Of a stretch of DNA of 64,000 nt, positions 37,241 through 46,021 are shown one piece after another. The position numbers were made by a program, and so were the translations under genes. The notes below the pieces were generated by a model. The model was not told where the DNA came from and ran no database searches. It saw only the letters and a list, made by a program, of their open reading frames with translations. Source of the DNA: Pararhizobium capsulatum DSM 1112. GTDB taxonomy: Bacteria > Pseudomonadota > Alphaproteobacteria > Rhizobiales > Rhizobiaceae. The stretch covers positions 3,726,001-3,790,000 of the forward strand of contig NZ_JAUSVF010000001.1 in NCBI RefSeq assembly GCF_030814475.1, read 5' to 3'. Each line of letters starts with the position of its first letter. The stretch's first letter is position 1.

Positions 37241-39565
37241 TTAGTTGCTTTTCGGAATTTCAAAGGTGATCAGATGGCGACCGGCCGCCATCAGGGTATC
37301 GCCGGTAACGGGCTTGCCATCCAGAACCGGGTTGACGTGCCGCACCGTCGGCACGAACAGCCCCTCGCAGCCTTCGGGAAGGCTGACGATGTATTCGACC
37401 TTGCCATCGGCCATCGTCCACGACGCCTCGATCCGACCCTTGGCGATCTCGTGCCAGGCCGAAACGGGATTGAGCTTTTCGAGCGGCGTCGGCGAAATTT
37501 TTACACGGGCAAAGCCAGGATGCTCGGGATCGGGCGAAATGCCCGCCACGCTTTCAAAAAGCCATTGGCACACCGCCCCATAGGAATAGTGGTTGTAGCT
37601 GTTCATGTCGGGATCGTAGATCGTCCCGTCCGGCGCCATGGAATCCCAGCGCTCCCAGATCGTGGTCGCGCCCTGCTTCACCTGATAGAGCCAGCCCGGA
37701 ACCTCTTCCTGCAGAAACACCTTCTCGGCCAGATCGTCCATGCCGAGCTTGGTCAGCGCTGGCAGAAGTGCCGGCGTTCCGATGAAGCCAGTGCCGATCC
37801 GGTAGTCCGCATCCTCGACGACGCGGCGGAAATGCCCCCTGGCTGCGTCCCAATGCTCAGCCGGCACGAGATCGTGCAGGAAGGCCAGCGCATAGGAGGT
37901 CTGGTCATTGTGGGCGAGACGGCCCGATGCCGAAATGTATTCAAAGGCGAAGGCCTCGCGGATTTCGCCGGCCCGGCGCTCCATCGCCTGCCGCAGATCA
38001 TCGCGTCCCAGCACGCCGGCAATGCGGCCCAAAAGCTCGGTCGAGATGAAGTGATAGAGCGTTGCGGCGCAATCGTCGGCAATTGTCGGGCGTGGCTTGC
38101 GGTTGTCGCCGACGGGCTGCAGCCAGTCGCCGAAGGTGAAGCCGCGATCGCCCCAATGAGGCGGCGGGCGAACGATCGGACCATCCGAAATCGACCAGAC
38201 GAAATCTACCCAGCGCACCATGGCATCGAAGCATTCGCCGAGCGCAGCGCGATCACCGTAGTGGGTGTAGAGAACCCAGGGAATGATGACAATGGCATCG
38301 CCCCAACCGGTGGAGCCGGCATAACCCGGAAAATGTTCGGGGTGCAATCGCGTCGGGTCCGGCGACACATGCGGGATCGCGCCGTCCGGGCGTTGATCGG
38401 CCATAACGTCACGCAGGTACTTGCGCAGGAATTGTTCGCTGTCGGCCAGCCAGCACGCTGTGGGCGCGAAGACTTGGGCATCTCCGGTCCAGCCGAGACG
38501 CTCATCGCGCTGCGGGCAATCGGTCGGCACCTCGATGAAGTTGCCGCGCTGCGACCAGACGGCGTTGAGAACCAGCCGGTTTACGAGGCCGGAGCCGCTT
38601 TCGAAACCGCCCTTGATCTCGGCGACCGAGGTGATCGGCACGGAGGAGATCGAAACGATCTCAACCTCGCCGGTGATCGTCACGCGGGCATAACGATAGC
38701 CCTGGAAGGTGAAGTAAGGCGCATAGGTCTCATCCCCATCACCCGCAAGCGTATAAAGCGTTTCGGCAACAGCGGTGCGGTAATTGCGATTGTCGAAAAA
38801 GCGATCGGGACCAAGCACTTCGGAATGCTCGACGCGCACCTGCGCACCTGCGCTGCCGCGCACGGTATAACGGACATAACCGCCGACATTCTGGCCGAAG
38901 TCATAGACCAGACGCCCTTCGTCATCGCGCCACTGATCGACCGGCACAAGAGCCGCCAGCTCGCGCACCGCTGCAGCCTCATGGGCAACAAGCAACGCCT
39001 TGTCGAAGGCGATGACCTCGCTGCCATGGGTTTCGCTCAGCGCCGCAAGCCGCGCGTCATAGACCTCGCCGAAATAGATCCCGGACTTCACAATCGGCAG
39101 GGCGCCACTCTTCCAGTTCGCATCGGTGGAAAGCAGAGTGCGACCACCGGCAACGAGCTCGGCAATCGCCGCGATCCGGTCGCCCCAGCAATTCGGAATG
39201 GCATCCTTGCCCCACATGAGCGGCGAACGGTACCAGCCATCCGCGAGCCAGATCTCGATGTGGTTTTCACCGGCGACCAGAAGCTGCGCGACGTCGTAGC
39301 GCTGATAGGCGATGCGGTGGTCGTAATTGGTCCATCCGGGGGTCAGCAGGTCTTCTCCGACACGCTTGCCATTGATGAAGCAGCGATAAAGCCCCTGCGC
39401 GGAAATGAAGAGTTCAACCGCAGCCGGCACGGCTTCCAGCGAAAACGTCTTCGAAACAAAACTCGCAGGACGACCGACGCCCTCATCCGACAACGGCGCG
39501 ATCATCTCCGCAGCCCAGTTGCGCTGCTTCAGCCCCTTGCGGCTGGCGGTCGCGTGCATGTTCAT
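37241..39565 (-). CDS. Alpha-L-rhamnosidase, GH78
   Basis: A 774-residue GH78 enzyme. N-terminal beta domains (FISAQGLYRCFINGKRVG) are followed by DFGQNVGGYVRYTV, then the catalytic (alpha/alpha)6 barrel. The family block PTDCPQRDERLGWTGDAQ (about 345-362) holds the general acid Glu, and a C-terminal beta domain closes it. There is no signal peptide, so it acts on imported glycosides inside the cell and releases L-rhamnose. It is first in an operon with the importer genes at 33164-37198, and its promoter lies in the region with the two overlapping operators. Confidence 0.93.
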   Translation of the reverse strand: MNMHATASRKGLKQRNWAAEMIAPLSDEGVGRPASFVSKTFSLEAVPAAVELFISAQGLYRCFINGKRVGEDLLTPGWTNYDHRIAYQRYDVAQLLVAGENHIEIWLADGWYRSPLMWGKDAIPNCWGDRIAAIAELVAGGRTLLSTDANWKSGALPIVKSGIYFGEVYDARLAALSETHGSEVIAFDKALLVAHEAAAVRELAALVPVDQWRDDEGRLVYDFGQNVGGYVRYTVRGSAGAQVRVEHSEVLGPDRFFDNRNYRTAVAETLYTLAGDGDETYAPYFTFQGYRYARVTITGEVEIVSISSVPITSVAEIKGGFESGSGLVNRLVLNAVWSQRGNFIEVPTDCPQRDERLGWTGDAQVFAPTACWLADSEQFLRKYLRDVMADQRPDGAIPHVSPDPTRLHPEHFPGYAGSTGWGDAIVIIPWVLYTHYGDRAALGECFDAMVRWVDFVWSISDGPIVRPPPHWGDRGFTFGDWLQPVGDNRKPRPTIADDCAATLYHFISTELLGRIAGVLGRDDLRQAMERRAGEIREAFAFEYISASGRLAHNDQTSYALAFLHDLVPAEHWDAARGHFRRVVEDADYRIGTGFIGTPALLPALTKLGMDDLAEKVFLQEEVPGWLYQVKQGATTIWERWDSMAPDGTIYDPDMNSYNHYSYGAVCQWLFESVAGISPDPEHPGFARVKISPTPLEKLNPVSAWHEIAKGRIEASWTMADGKVEYIVSLPEGCEGLFVPTVRHVNPVLDGKPVTGDTLMAAGRHLITFEIPKSN

Positions 39566-39584
39566 GATGTCCTCCCTGACGTCG

Positions 39585-39614
39585 TGTAGAACGGTCTATG
39601 TATAACGTTCTACA
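39585..39614. promoter_or_regulatory. Two overlapping LacI-type operators
   Basis: TGTAGAACGGTCTATG (39585-39600) and TGTATAACGTTCTACA (39599-39614) are two imperfect copies of one 16-bp palindrome, TGTAGAACGTTCTACA. The central CG flanked by AA/TT is typical of LacI-family sites. Together they also give an outer perfect 9-bp inverted repeat (TGTAGAACG...CGTTCTACA). They lie 20 bp upstream of the rhamnosidase start and 78 bp upstream of the divergent lacI-type gene, so the regulator probably represses both. Confidence 0.8.
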
Positions 39615-39691
39615 TTTTTTGCCCGGATGCAATAGAATTTTTTCGCGGCATCTGCCATGGTGGCAAAACTGTAGGGAATCCGGGGAAAAGA

Positions 39692-40738
39692 ATGTCGCAG
39701 CGAGACGAGATCGCCATCACCAGGGAGCGAGTGACCATCAGGACGGTCGCCGCCCATGCGGGCGTCTCGGTGGCCGCCGTCTCCAAGGTTCTGCGCAATG
39801 CCTACGGCGTCAGCGAGGCACTGCGCAGCCGCGTCCAGACCTCGATCGGCACGCTCGGTTATCGCCCGTCGCGCACCGCGCGGGGCCTGCGCGGCAGCAC
39901 GTTCACCATCGGCCTCCTGCTTGTGGATATCCGCAACCCGTTCCTGCCGGAGGTGATCGACGGGGTGAACGGTGTGCTTGCGCCCTCCCATTACAGCGCC
40001 ATGATCGGCGTCGGCGAAGCCAAGGCACAGCTCGAAACGTCACTGATCGAATCGATGATCGACTACAAGATGGACGGCCTGATCCTCGTCGCCCCCCGCC
40101 TGCCCTCCGAGATCATATCGCGCTTTGCCGAACAGATCCCGATCGTCGCCGTGGGCTATCACGACCCGACGGCTGTGAATTTCGACACTGTCAATTGCGA
40201 TGATCAGCAGGGTGCGACGCTCGCGGTGGAGGCTTTCATCGAGCGCGGCTATTGCAGGATTTCCATGCTCACCCTCGGTTCGCGCGAGGGCCATAGGGTC
40301 TCGGTCGTGCGCCAGCGCGAGATCGGCTATCGCCAGACCATGGAAGCGGCAGGGCTTGCTGCAGAAATCGACATCCACAGCATACCCGTTGCCTCGCCGG
40401 AACGGGAGGAAAGCATGCGCGCGTTCCTCTCGCGCCCAGACCGCCCCGAGGCCGTCTTCTGCTGGAGCGACATCGACGCGGTCACCTTCCTGAACGTCGC
40501 CGCCGAGATGGGCATCAGGGTTCCGGAAGACCTCGCCGTCATCGGCTACGACAATTCCCCGACTGCCGCACTCAGCCTGATCAACCTTGCCAGCATCGAC
40601 CAGTCCGGCCGGGCGCTCGGCGTGCTCGCCACCGAGACGCTGTTGTCACGGATCGAAGGCCGGGAAGCGCCGTTGGCCCTTGCCAATGCCCCGTCCTTTA
40701 TCGCTCGCCGCAGCCTCGGGCGTACAAAAACGAGCTGA
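39692..40738 (+). CDS. LacI-family transcriptional regulator
   Basis: A 348-residue repressor. The helix-turn-helix and hinge are at about 16-65 (VTIRTVAAHAGVSVAAVSKVLR), followed by a periplasmic-binding-protein-like effector domain (GLLLVDIRNPFLPEVIDGV to the C-terminus). Divergent from the rhamnosidase-importer operon. The operators between them make it the likely local, rhamnoside-responsive regulator (inference). Confidence 0.92.
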   Translation: MSQRDEIAITRERVTIRTVAAHAGVSVAAVSKVLRNAYGVSEALRSRVQTSIGTLGYRPSRTARGLRGSTFTIGLLLVDIRNPFLPEVIDGVNGVLAPSHYSAMIGVGEAKAQLETSLIESMIDYKMDGLILVAPRLPSEIISRFAEQIPIVAVGYHDPTAVNFDTVNCDDQQGATLAVEAFIERGYCRISMLTLGSREGHRVSVVRQREIGYRQTMEAAGLAAEIDIHSIPVASPEREESMRAFLSRPDRPEAVFCWSDIDAVTFLNVAAEMGIRVPEDLAVIGYDNSPTAALSLINLASIDQSGRALGVLATETLLSRIEGREAPLALANAPSFIARRSLGRTKTS

Positions 40739-40871
40739 AACGGATCTCTCTCCCACGATTGCTTGCCCCGCTGTCCCGGCCAGTCCCTGCCGAGCACGAT
40801 GGGCCGGGAGGCCCTTTCCCGCAGGGGGCGCTTGCACATATCTTGCGTGAGACGGTGAAGCCCAACTCAGA

Positions 40872-40900
40872 GGAACATGTTCGTACATGTTCCCACCTCC
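40872..40900. promoter_or_regulatory. Triple phased operator, site A
   Basis: Half-sites ACATGT (40875), ACATGT (40885) and ACCTCC (40895) recur every 10 bp with spacers TCGT and TCCC. The first two form a perfect 9-bp inverted repeat, GGAACATGT-TCGT-ACATGTTCC. It lies 61 bp upstream of the 84-codon gene that heads the HAD/DUF3300/DUF2950/FGE run. Sites B (47179) and C (56681) have the same design. Confidence 0.75.
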
Positions 40901-40960
40901 CCCATTGCCAAAAACAGGTAATAGTCTTCCATCGAAGGGGACTAGTCCGAGGTTGCCGTC

Positions 40961-41215
40961 ATGTTGGCCACGGTTGTCAGGAAATTTCCAGAGCACGAAC
41001 TGATCGTTCGCAGGCTCTATGTGCGCAAGCCGGAATTCCGGAGCCTTTGCGAAGACTATGCCACGGCAAGAGCCGCACTCGAACGCTGGCAGGCGGATAC
41101 TGGCAAGATGGAAGAATTTCAGCAGCTGGTCGAAGAGATTGAGGCGGAGATCGAGGACGTCATCCATGGAGCGCTGGACGCGCTGCGCAATACCCACCCG
41201 CAAGGGGAGACATAG
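40961..41215 (+). CDS. Conserved hypothetical small protein
   Basis: An 84-residue, charged, helix-rich protein (VVRKFPEHELIVRRLYVRKP, then CEDYATARAALERWQ and a coiled-coil-like end EEFQQLVEEIEAEIEDVI). Similar short proteins occur in many rhizobia and other Proteobacteria, but I know of no assigned function. There is no signal peptide. It follows operator site A and precedes the HAD gene by 116 bp, so it is probably the first gene of that regulated transcript. Confidence 0.7.
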   Translation: MLATVVRKFPEHELIVRRLYVRKPEFRSLCEDYATARAALERWQADTGKMEEFQQLVEEIEAEIEDVIHGALDALRNTHPQGET

Positions 41216-41331
41216 CCCTGATGAGAATATGGGGAATACTCAGCCACAAATGTTGTTGCGTGGCCAAAGACAGTCAAGCCAATATCGTCCCCGCTCACGC
41301 GAAGTTAGGGCAAACACTCGGAGGTTTCTTT

Positions 41332-42318
41332 ATGTCCGGATTACACAGGTTGGCAGCGATCGCTGCAGCAGCCATGCTGGTGCTGGCGCCGCTTTCAGTG
41401 CGGGCGGACGATCTCCCTTCCTGGAACGACGGCGCAGCAAAACAGGGCATCGTCGATTTCGTCTCGGCAGTGACGACGGCCGGCGGCACTGACTATGTGG
41501 CGCCGGACGAACGCGTCGCCGTTTTCGACAATGACGGAACGCTCTGGAGCGAGCAACCGATGTATGTCCAGCTCGCTTTTGCACTGGACCGGGTCAAGGC
41601 GCTCGCGCCGGAGCATCCCGAATGGAAGGATACCGAGCCGTTCAAGTCTGTCCTCGCCGGCGATGCCGCCGGTGTCGCGGCAACCGGTGAAAAGGGCCTG
41701 GTTGAAATCCTCGCCGTCACGCATGCCGGCATGACCAGCGATGAATTTACCAAGATCGCTACCGACTGGATCAGCACGGCAAAACATCCCAAGACCGGCA
41801 AGCTCTATACCGAGATGGTCTATCAACCGATGCTGGAACTTATCTCCTACCTGAAAGCCAACGACTTCAAGGTGTTCATCGTTTCCGGGGGCGGCATCGA
41901 ATTCATGCGGCCGTGGACTGAACGCGTCTATGGTATTGGGCCGGAAAACGTCGTCGGCTCCTCGATCAAGTCGAAATACGAGGTGCAGGATGGCAAGCCC
42001 GCGATCGTTCGTCTGCCAGACGTCGATTTCGTCGATGACGGTGCGGGCAAGCCGATCGGTATCTATACGCATATCGGCCGGCGCCCCATTGCTGCCTTCG
42101 GCAATTCCGACGGCGATTTCCAGATGCTGGAGTGGACGACGTCACGAACTGGGCGTAGCTTCGGCCTGATCGTTCATCACGATGATGGGGATCGGGAATA
42201 TGCCTATGATCGCCAATCCCATTTTGGAAGGTTGGACAAGGGCCTGGACGAAGGACCGAAACACGGCTGGACAATTGTCAGCATGAAGAACGACTGGAAA
42301 CAGATTTATCCGGAATAG
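41332..42318 (+). CDS. Exported HAD-superfamily phosphatase
   Basis: From the ATG at 41332 (GGAGG 8 nt upstream) the protein is 328 residues, with a signal peptide ending ...LSVRADD; the longer frame from 41221 has no ribosome site. HAD motif I is VFDNDGTLW (nucleophile Asp), motif II is FIVSGGG, and motif IV is AFGNSDGDFQML. It resembles phosphoserine-phosphatase-like periplasmic HAD proteins that often accompany sulfatase/DUF2950 genes. Substrate unknown. Confidence 0.85.
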   Translation: MSGLHRLAAIAAAAMLVLAPLSVRADDLPSWNDGAAKQGIVDFVSAVTTAGGTDYVAPDERVAVFDNDGTLWSEQPMYVQLAFALDRVKALAPEHPEWKDTEPFKSVLAGDAAGVAATGEKGLVEILAVTHAGMTSDEFTKIATDWISTAKHPKTGKLYTEMVYQPMLELISYLKANDFKVFIVSGGGIEFMRPWTERVYGIGPENVVGSSIKSKYEVQDGKPAIVRLPDVDFVDDGAGKPIGIYTHIGRRPIAAFGNSDGDFQMLEWTTSRTGRSFGLIVHHDDGDREYAYDRQSHFGRLDKGLDEGPKHGWTIVSMKNDWKQIYPE

Positions 42319-42419
42319 GCTTCGATGGGCGCGGCAAGACGATCACGAGCCGCGTTTCGCCCATGGGCGCGTAAAGAAGAACAGGTGCATTCAGAATCCA
42401 CGGATTGGGAGTTGATAGC

Positions 42420-43829
42420 ATGCCAGACATTTTCAGCCTTATCGGACGCTCACTCGGCACGGCAGCGCTTTTGCTGTCGGTCGCAGCTGCGCCGATTTCA
42501 ATCCCCGAAGCCAGGGCACAGGACACCCAGGCCGCAGCAGCTGCTCCGAGCGCAGATGCTGATGCAGACACGCCCGATCTTCTGACAGAAGATGAACTGG
42601 AGGTGCTCGTCGCCCGCATCGCCCTCTATCCGGACGAGCTGGTCGCCGTCATCACCTCCGCCTCGATTTTCCCCCTGCAGATCGTGGAGGCGCAGCGGTT
42701 CCTCGATCAATCGAAGGCCAAGAAGGACCTGAAGCCCAAGGACAGCTGGGACGGCAGCGTCATCTCCCTTCTGAATTACCCCCAGGTCGTCAAGATGATG
42801 AGCGACGACCTCGAGTGGACACAGTCGCTCGGCAGCGCCCTCACCTATCAGCAGAAGGATGTGCTGATCGCCATACAGACGCTGCGCGACAAGGCGGTCG
42901 CCGACAACGTCATCAAGAGTGACGACAAGATTACCGTCGTCAATGAGGGCGACAATGTCGTCATCCAGTCCACGAACCCCGAAAAGGTCTACGTGCCGCA
43001 ATACGAGCCGCAAATGCTCTATGAACCGAGCTATGCTCCGGCTCCGATCAGCTACTATCCTGAACCCTACCCCAATTATTACTACCCGACGGCAACCTTC
43101 TTTGCAGGCGCGGTGACGGGTGCAATCTGGGCCTCAGCGGTCGATTGGGACGATTGGGGTGTATGGGGAGGAAACTGGGGCGGCGGCGATGTCGATATCG
43201 ACTGCGACAACTGCTTCAACAACGTCGATATAGATCGCGACAAGTTCAAGATGGGTGATGTCGACTGGAAGAATGTCGACCGTTCCAAGATCAAGTTCGA
43301 CAAGAACCAGTTCAACAATATCGATCGCACCAAGATGCGTAACGATTTCAAGGGAAATCGCGAAAACAACATCGGTGTCAAGGCAAAGGATTTGCGTCGC
43401 GACGGCGGTAACACCATCGCCAACAATCGGCCTAAGGTTACCACAAACGACATTCGCAAGAGCAAGGTCGATGCGGATCGTGCTCGCAACAAGAGCGCTA
43501 GTGCCGGAAATCAGCGACCGGGCAAGGGGCAGAACGCTGCCAACCAGCGGCCGGGCAAAGCACAGAACGCTGGTGCCAATCGTCCAAAAGCTTCACAGGG
43601 GGCAAACCGTTCGAACAAGCAAGTCAACCGGCAGGTCAAGCAGCCAAAGGCAGGTGCTCGTACCCAGAATCGCTCCCCGAAAAACAACTCCGTGCTCGGC
43701 AATCCAGGCAATCGCCACCAAACGAACATGTCATCCAATCGCGGCAGACAGTCGATGGGCGGCGGCCATCGCGGTGGTGGCGGTCATAAGGTGGTGAGAC
43801 ATGGCGGTGGCGGCGGACGTCGCCGGTAA
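42420..43829 (+). CDS. DUF3300 family exported protein
   Basis: From the ATG at 42420 (GGGAG 9 nt upstream) the protein is 469 residues, with a signal peptide ending near ...PEARAQ. The DUF3300 domain is about 50-190 (LLTEDELEVLVARIALYPDELVA...). A Tyr/Pro-rich stretch follows (YEPQMLYEPSYAPAPISYYP), then an Asp-rich repeat region (VDIDCDNCFNNVDIDRDKF), then a basic, Gly/Asn-rich tail ending GGGGGRRR. Function unknown; the charge layout suggests an envelope or surface role. It is paired with a DUF2950 gene 24 bp downstream. Confidence 0.88.
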   Translation: MPDIFSLIGRSLGTAALLLSVAAAPISIPEARAQDTQAAAAAPSADADADTPDLLTEDELEVLVARIALYPDELVAVITSASIFPLQIVEAQRFLDQSKAKKDLKPKDSWDGSVISLLNYPQVVKMMSDDLEWTQSLGSALTYQQKDVLIAIQTLRDKAVADNVIKSDDKITVVNEGDNVVIQSTNPEKVYVPQYEPQMLYEPSYAPAPISYYPEPYPNYYYPTATFFAGAVTGAIWASAVDWDDWGVWGGNWGGGDVDIDCDNCFNNVDIDRDKFKMGDVDWKNVDRSKIKFDKNQFNNIDRTKMRNDFKGNRENNIGVKAKDLRRDGGNTIANNRPKVTTNDIRKSKVDADRARNKSASAGNQRPGKGQNAANQRPGKAQNAGANRPKASQGANRSNKQVNRQVKQPKAGARTQNRSPKNNSVLGNPGNRHQTNMSSNRGRQSMGGGHRGGGGHKVVRHGGGGGRRR

Positions 43830-43853
43830 TTCGGGCGCAAAGGAGAAACGACG

Positions 43854-44816
43854 ATGAAAACAGAATACAGAACTATTCTTCGCACGTTGGCCTGCGCCGC
43901 AGTCTTTGCAGGCACAACGCTGGTACCGGTTGTCAACGCGCAGACCGCTGACGACAATATGTCCATTTCGGACTTCGCGTCGAAACAGGAACCACCGACT
44001 TTCGCCACCCCCGAAGAGGCTGTCGCGGCGTTCAAGTCGACCGTCGAAGGTGGCGATATCGACAAGCTCGCCGCCCTGCTCGGTCTCGATGCCGCAAAAA
44101 CCAAGGCGGCCAGTGGCGTGGCGGAAACCTACGAAGACATCAAAGCCCGCCTGAAGGAAAAGCTTGATGTCACGGATGTGAACAACCGCAAGGTTCTGGA
44201 AATCGGCAACGAGCGCTGGCCTTTCCCCTTCCCGATCTCCAAGGGTGACGACGGCAAATGGGCCTTCGATACCTTTGTCGGGCTTGAGGAGGTCGCAAAT
44301 CGCCGGGTTGGAGAAAATGAACTTTCGACCATCGACACCATCAGCGACTATGTCGGAGCACAGGAGCAATATGCCCTTGCCGATCACGATGGCGATGGCG
44401 TTCTCGAATATGCGCAGAAAATAATCAGCACCGAGGGCACCCAGGACGGCCTCTATTGGCCAGCCGCGGCGTTCGACGGCGAGGAAAGCCCGGCTGGCGC
44501 AGCGCTTGCCGGCGGGGATGCGCTCAAGGCAGCCAAGGCAGGCGAAGGCTTCAATGGCTACCGCTACAAGATCCTCACCCGACAAGGCGACGCGATTGCC
44601 GGGGGCGCTTATGACTATGTCATCAACGGCAACATGATCGCCGGTTTCGGCCTCGTGGCCTGGCCCGTCCATTATGGCATAACCGGGGTCAAGACCTTCG
44701 TCGTCAACAAGAACGGCATCGTCTATGAAGCCGATCTGGGCGACGACACGTCGAAAATCGCGTCGAAAATCGAAACCTTCAATCCTAACGACGATTGGCA
44801 GATCGTGGAGGACTGA
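43854..44816 (+). CDS. DUF2950 family exported protein
   Basis: A 320-residue protein with a signal peptide (to about ...VVNAQ) and the DUF2950 domain over most of the rest (FATPEEAVAAFKSTVEGGD, ADHDGDGVLEYAQKIISTEG, GGAYDYVINGNMIAGFGLVAWP). The DHDGDGVLEY segment looks like a dockerin/EF-hand-like calcium loop. DUF3300 and DUF2950 genes commonly occur side by side; neither has a known function. Ribosome site AGGAG precedes the ATG. Confidence 0.9.
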   Translation: MKTEYRTILRTLACAAVFAGTTLVPVVNAQTADDNMSISDFASKQEPPTFATPEEAVAAFKSTVEGGDIDKLAALLGLDAAKTKAASGVAETYEDIKARLKEKLDVTDVNNRKVLEIGNERWPFPFPISKGDDGKWAFDTFVGLEEVANRRVGENELSTIDTISDYVGAQEQYALADHDGDGVLEYAQKIISTEGTQDGLYWPAAAFDGEESPAGAALAGGDALKAAKAGEGFNGYRYKILTRQGDAIAGGAYDYVINGNMIAGFGLVAWPVHYGITGVKTFVVNKNGIVYEADLGDDTSKIASKIETFNPNDDWQIVED

Positions 44817-44886
44817 CGCGGTGACTCGGTCGCGAGACGGGAGAGAACCAGACAGCGGCCGCGGTCGACAAGAAATAGCTGAACTG

Positions 44887-44922
44887 TAATGCCCGGCTCC
44901 GCATTTGCGGGGCCGGGCATTA
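44887..44922 (+). terminator. Strong hairpin between DUF2950 and FGE genes
   Basis: TAATGCCCGGC pairs with GCCGGGCATTA and an inner CCGC pairs with GCGG around ATTT. No T-run follows, so it may be a weak terminator or an mRNA processing/stability element between the two genes. Confidence 0.5.
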
Positions 44923-44952
44923 TGCCAGCCGACACCGTATAGGAAGACGACT

Positions 44953-45912
44953 ATGCAGACATCCGAACTACGTGTCGAACAGCAAGCCGAACGACCGGGC
45001 ATGGCCTGGATCGAAGGCGGAACCTTCATGATGGGGTCCAACGATCACTACCCCGAAGAAGCACCCGTCCACCCGGTCAAGGTCGATGGCTTCTGGATCG
45101 ACGAGGTTCCCGTCACCAACCGTGACTTCCTCGCCTTCGTCAACGCGACCGGCTACGTCACCTTTGCCGAAAAGCGCCCTGAGGCGCGCAACTACCCCGG
45201 CGCACCGCCGCAAAACCTGCGGGCGGGCTCACTCGTCTTCACGCCGCCGACAAAGCCGCTTCAGGGGCGCGATGTCTCGCAATGGTGGGTGTTCACCCAC
45301 GGCGCCACCTGGCGCCGGCCGCTCGGCCGCAAGAGCAGTATCGGCACGATCCTCGACCATCCCGTCGTGCATATCGCCTTTTGCGACGCCGAAGCCTATG
45401 CCGCCTGGGCCGGCAAGGAGCTGCCAACAGAAGCAGAATGGGAGTTTGCCGCCCGAGGCGGCCTCGACAAGGCAGAATTTGCCTGGGGCGAAGAGCTGAC
45501 ACCCGACGGAAAACACATGGCCAATACCTGGCAAGGGGGGTTCCCGACCCAGAACCTACTGGAGGATAGGTTCGATCGGACGTCGCCGATCCGCTCTTAC
45601 CCAGCCAATGGTTACGGCCTCTACGACATGATCGGCAACACCTGGGAATGGACGACAGATTTTTGGACGACACGCCATCCGGAGGCGGCGGCAAAGCCCT
45701 GCTGCATCCCCTCAAACCCGCGCAACCTCGATGCGGATGGAAGCATCAACCCGGCGCAGGCGGACCTTGCCATCCCGCGCCGCGTTCTCAAGGGCGGCTC
45801 GCACCTTTGTGCCCCGAACTATTGCCGACGCTACCGTCCCGCGGCGCGCCATGCGCAGGAGATCGATACGACAACGAGCCATGTCGGCTTCCGCTGCGTC
45901 CTGCGCAGATAG
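44953..45912 (+). CDS. Formylglycine-generating enzyme (sulfatase-maturing, SUMF1/FGE type)
   Basis: From the ATG at 44953 (GGAAG upstream) the protein is 319 residues and almost entirely an FGE-sulfatase domain: WIEGGTFMMGSNDHYPEEAP, LPTEAEWEFAARGG, GNTWEWTTDFW. The C-terminal LKGGSHLCAPNYCRRYRPAA keeps the two active-site Cys of human SUMF1, in the same CxxxxC spacing. This makes it a real oxidase rather than a generic DUF323 protein. It would convert the CTAGR cysteine of the sulfatase at 54771 to formylglycine before export. Confidence 0.93.
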   Translation: MQTSELRVEQQAERPGMAWIEGGTFMMGSNDHYPEEAPVHPVKVDGFWIDEVPVTNRDFLAFVNATGYVTFAEKRPEARNYPGAPPQNLRAGSLVFTPPTKPLQGRDVSQWWVFTHGATWRRPLGRKSSIGTILDHPVVHIAFCDAEAYAAWAGKELPTEAEWEFAARGGLDKAEFAWGEELTPDGKHMANTWQGGFPTQNLLEDRFDRTSPIRSYPANGYGLYDMIGNTWEWTTDFWTTRHPEAAAKPCCIPSNPRNLDADGSINPAQADLAIPRRVLKGGSHLCAPNYCRRYRPAARHAQEIDTTTSHVGFRCVLRR

Positions 45913-46021
45913 GTAGCTGTCAGCAAGAGGGTAAACGCCCCCGATGCCGGGCTCCGCCTCGCGATGGTTTCGCCCCAGCCCCACGGCAGGCATTCATTAC
46001 TCGACGATGGGGGACGTTGGG

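Noticed and set aside
34979..39589. Very long plus-strand frames (627 and 771 codons) opposite the sugar importer and rhamnosidase genes
   Set aside because: They are antisense to well-supported genes, rich in Arg/His, and show no family motif.
41221..41331. N-terminal extension of the HAD protein with a CCC motif
   Set aside because: The signal peptide and a GGAGG ribosome site place the start at 41332; the extension has neither.
44887..44922. Riboswitch or operator between DUF2950 and FGE genes
   Set aside because: It is a simple hairpin without a conserved riboswitch core and without relation to the three phased operators.
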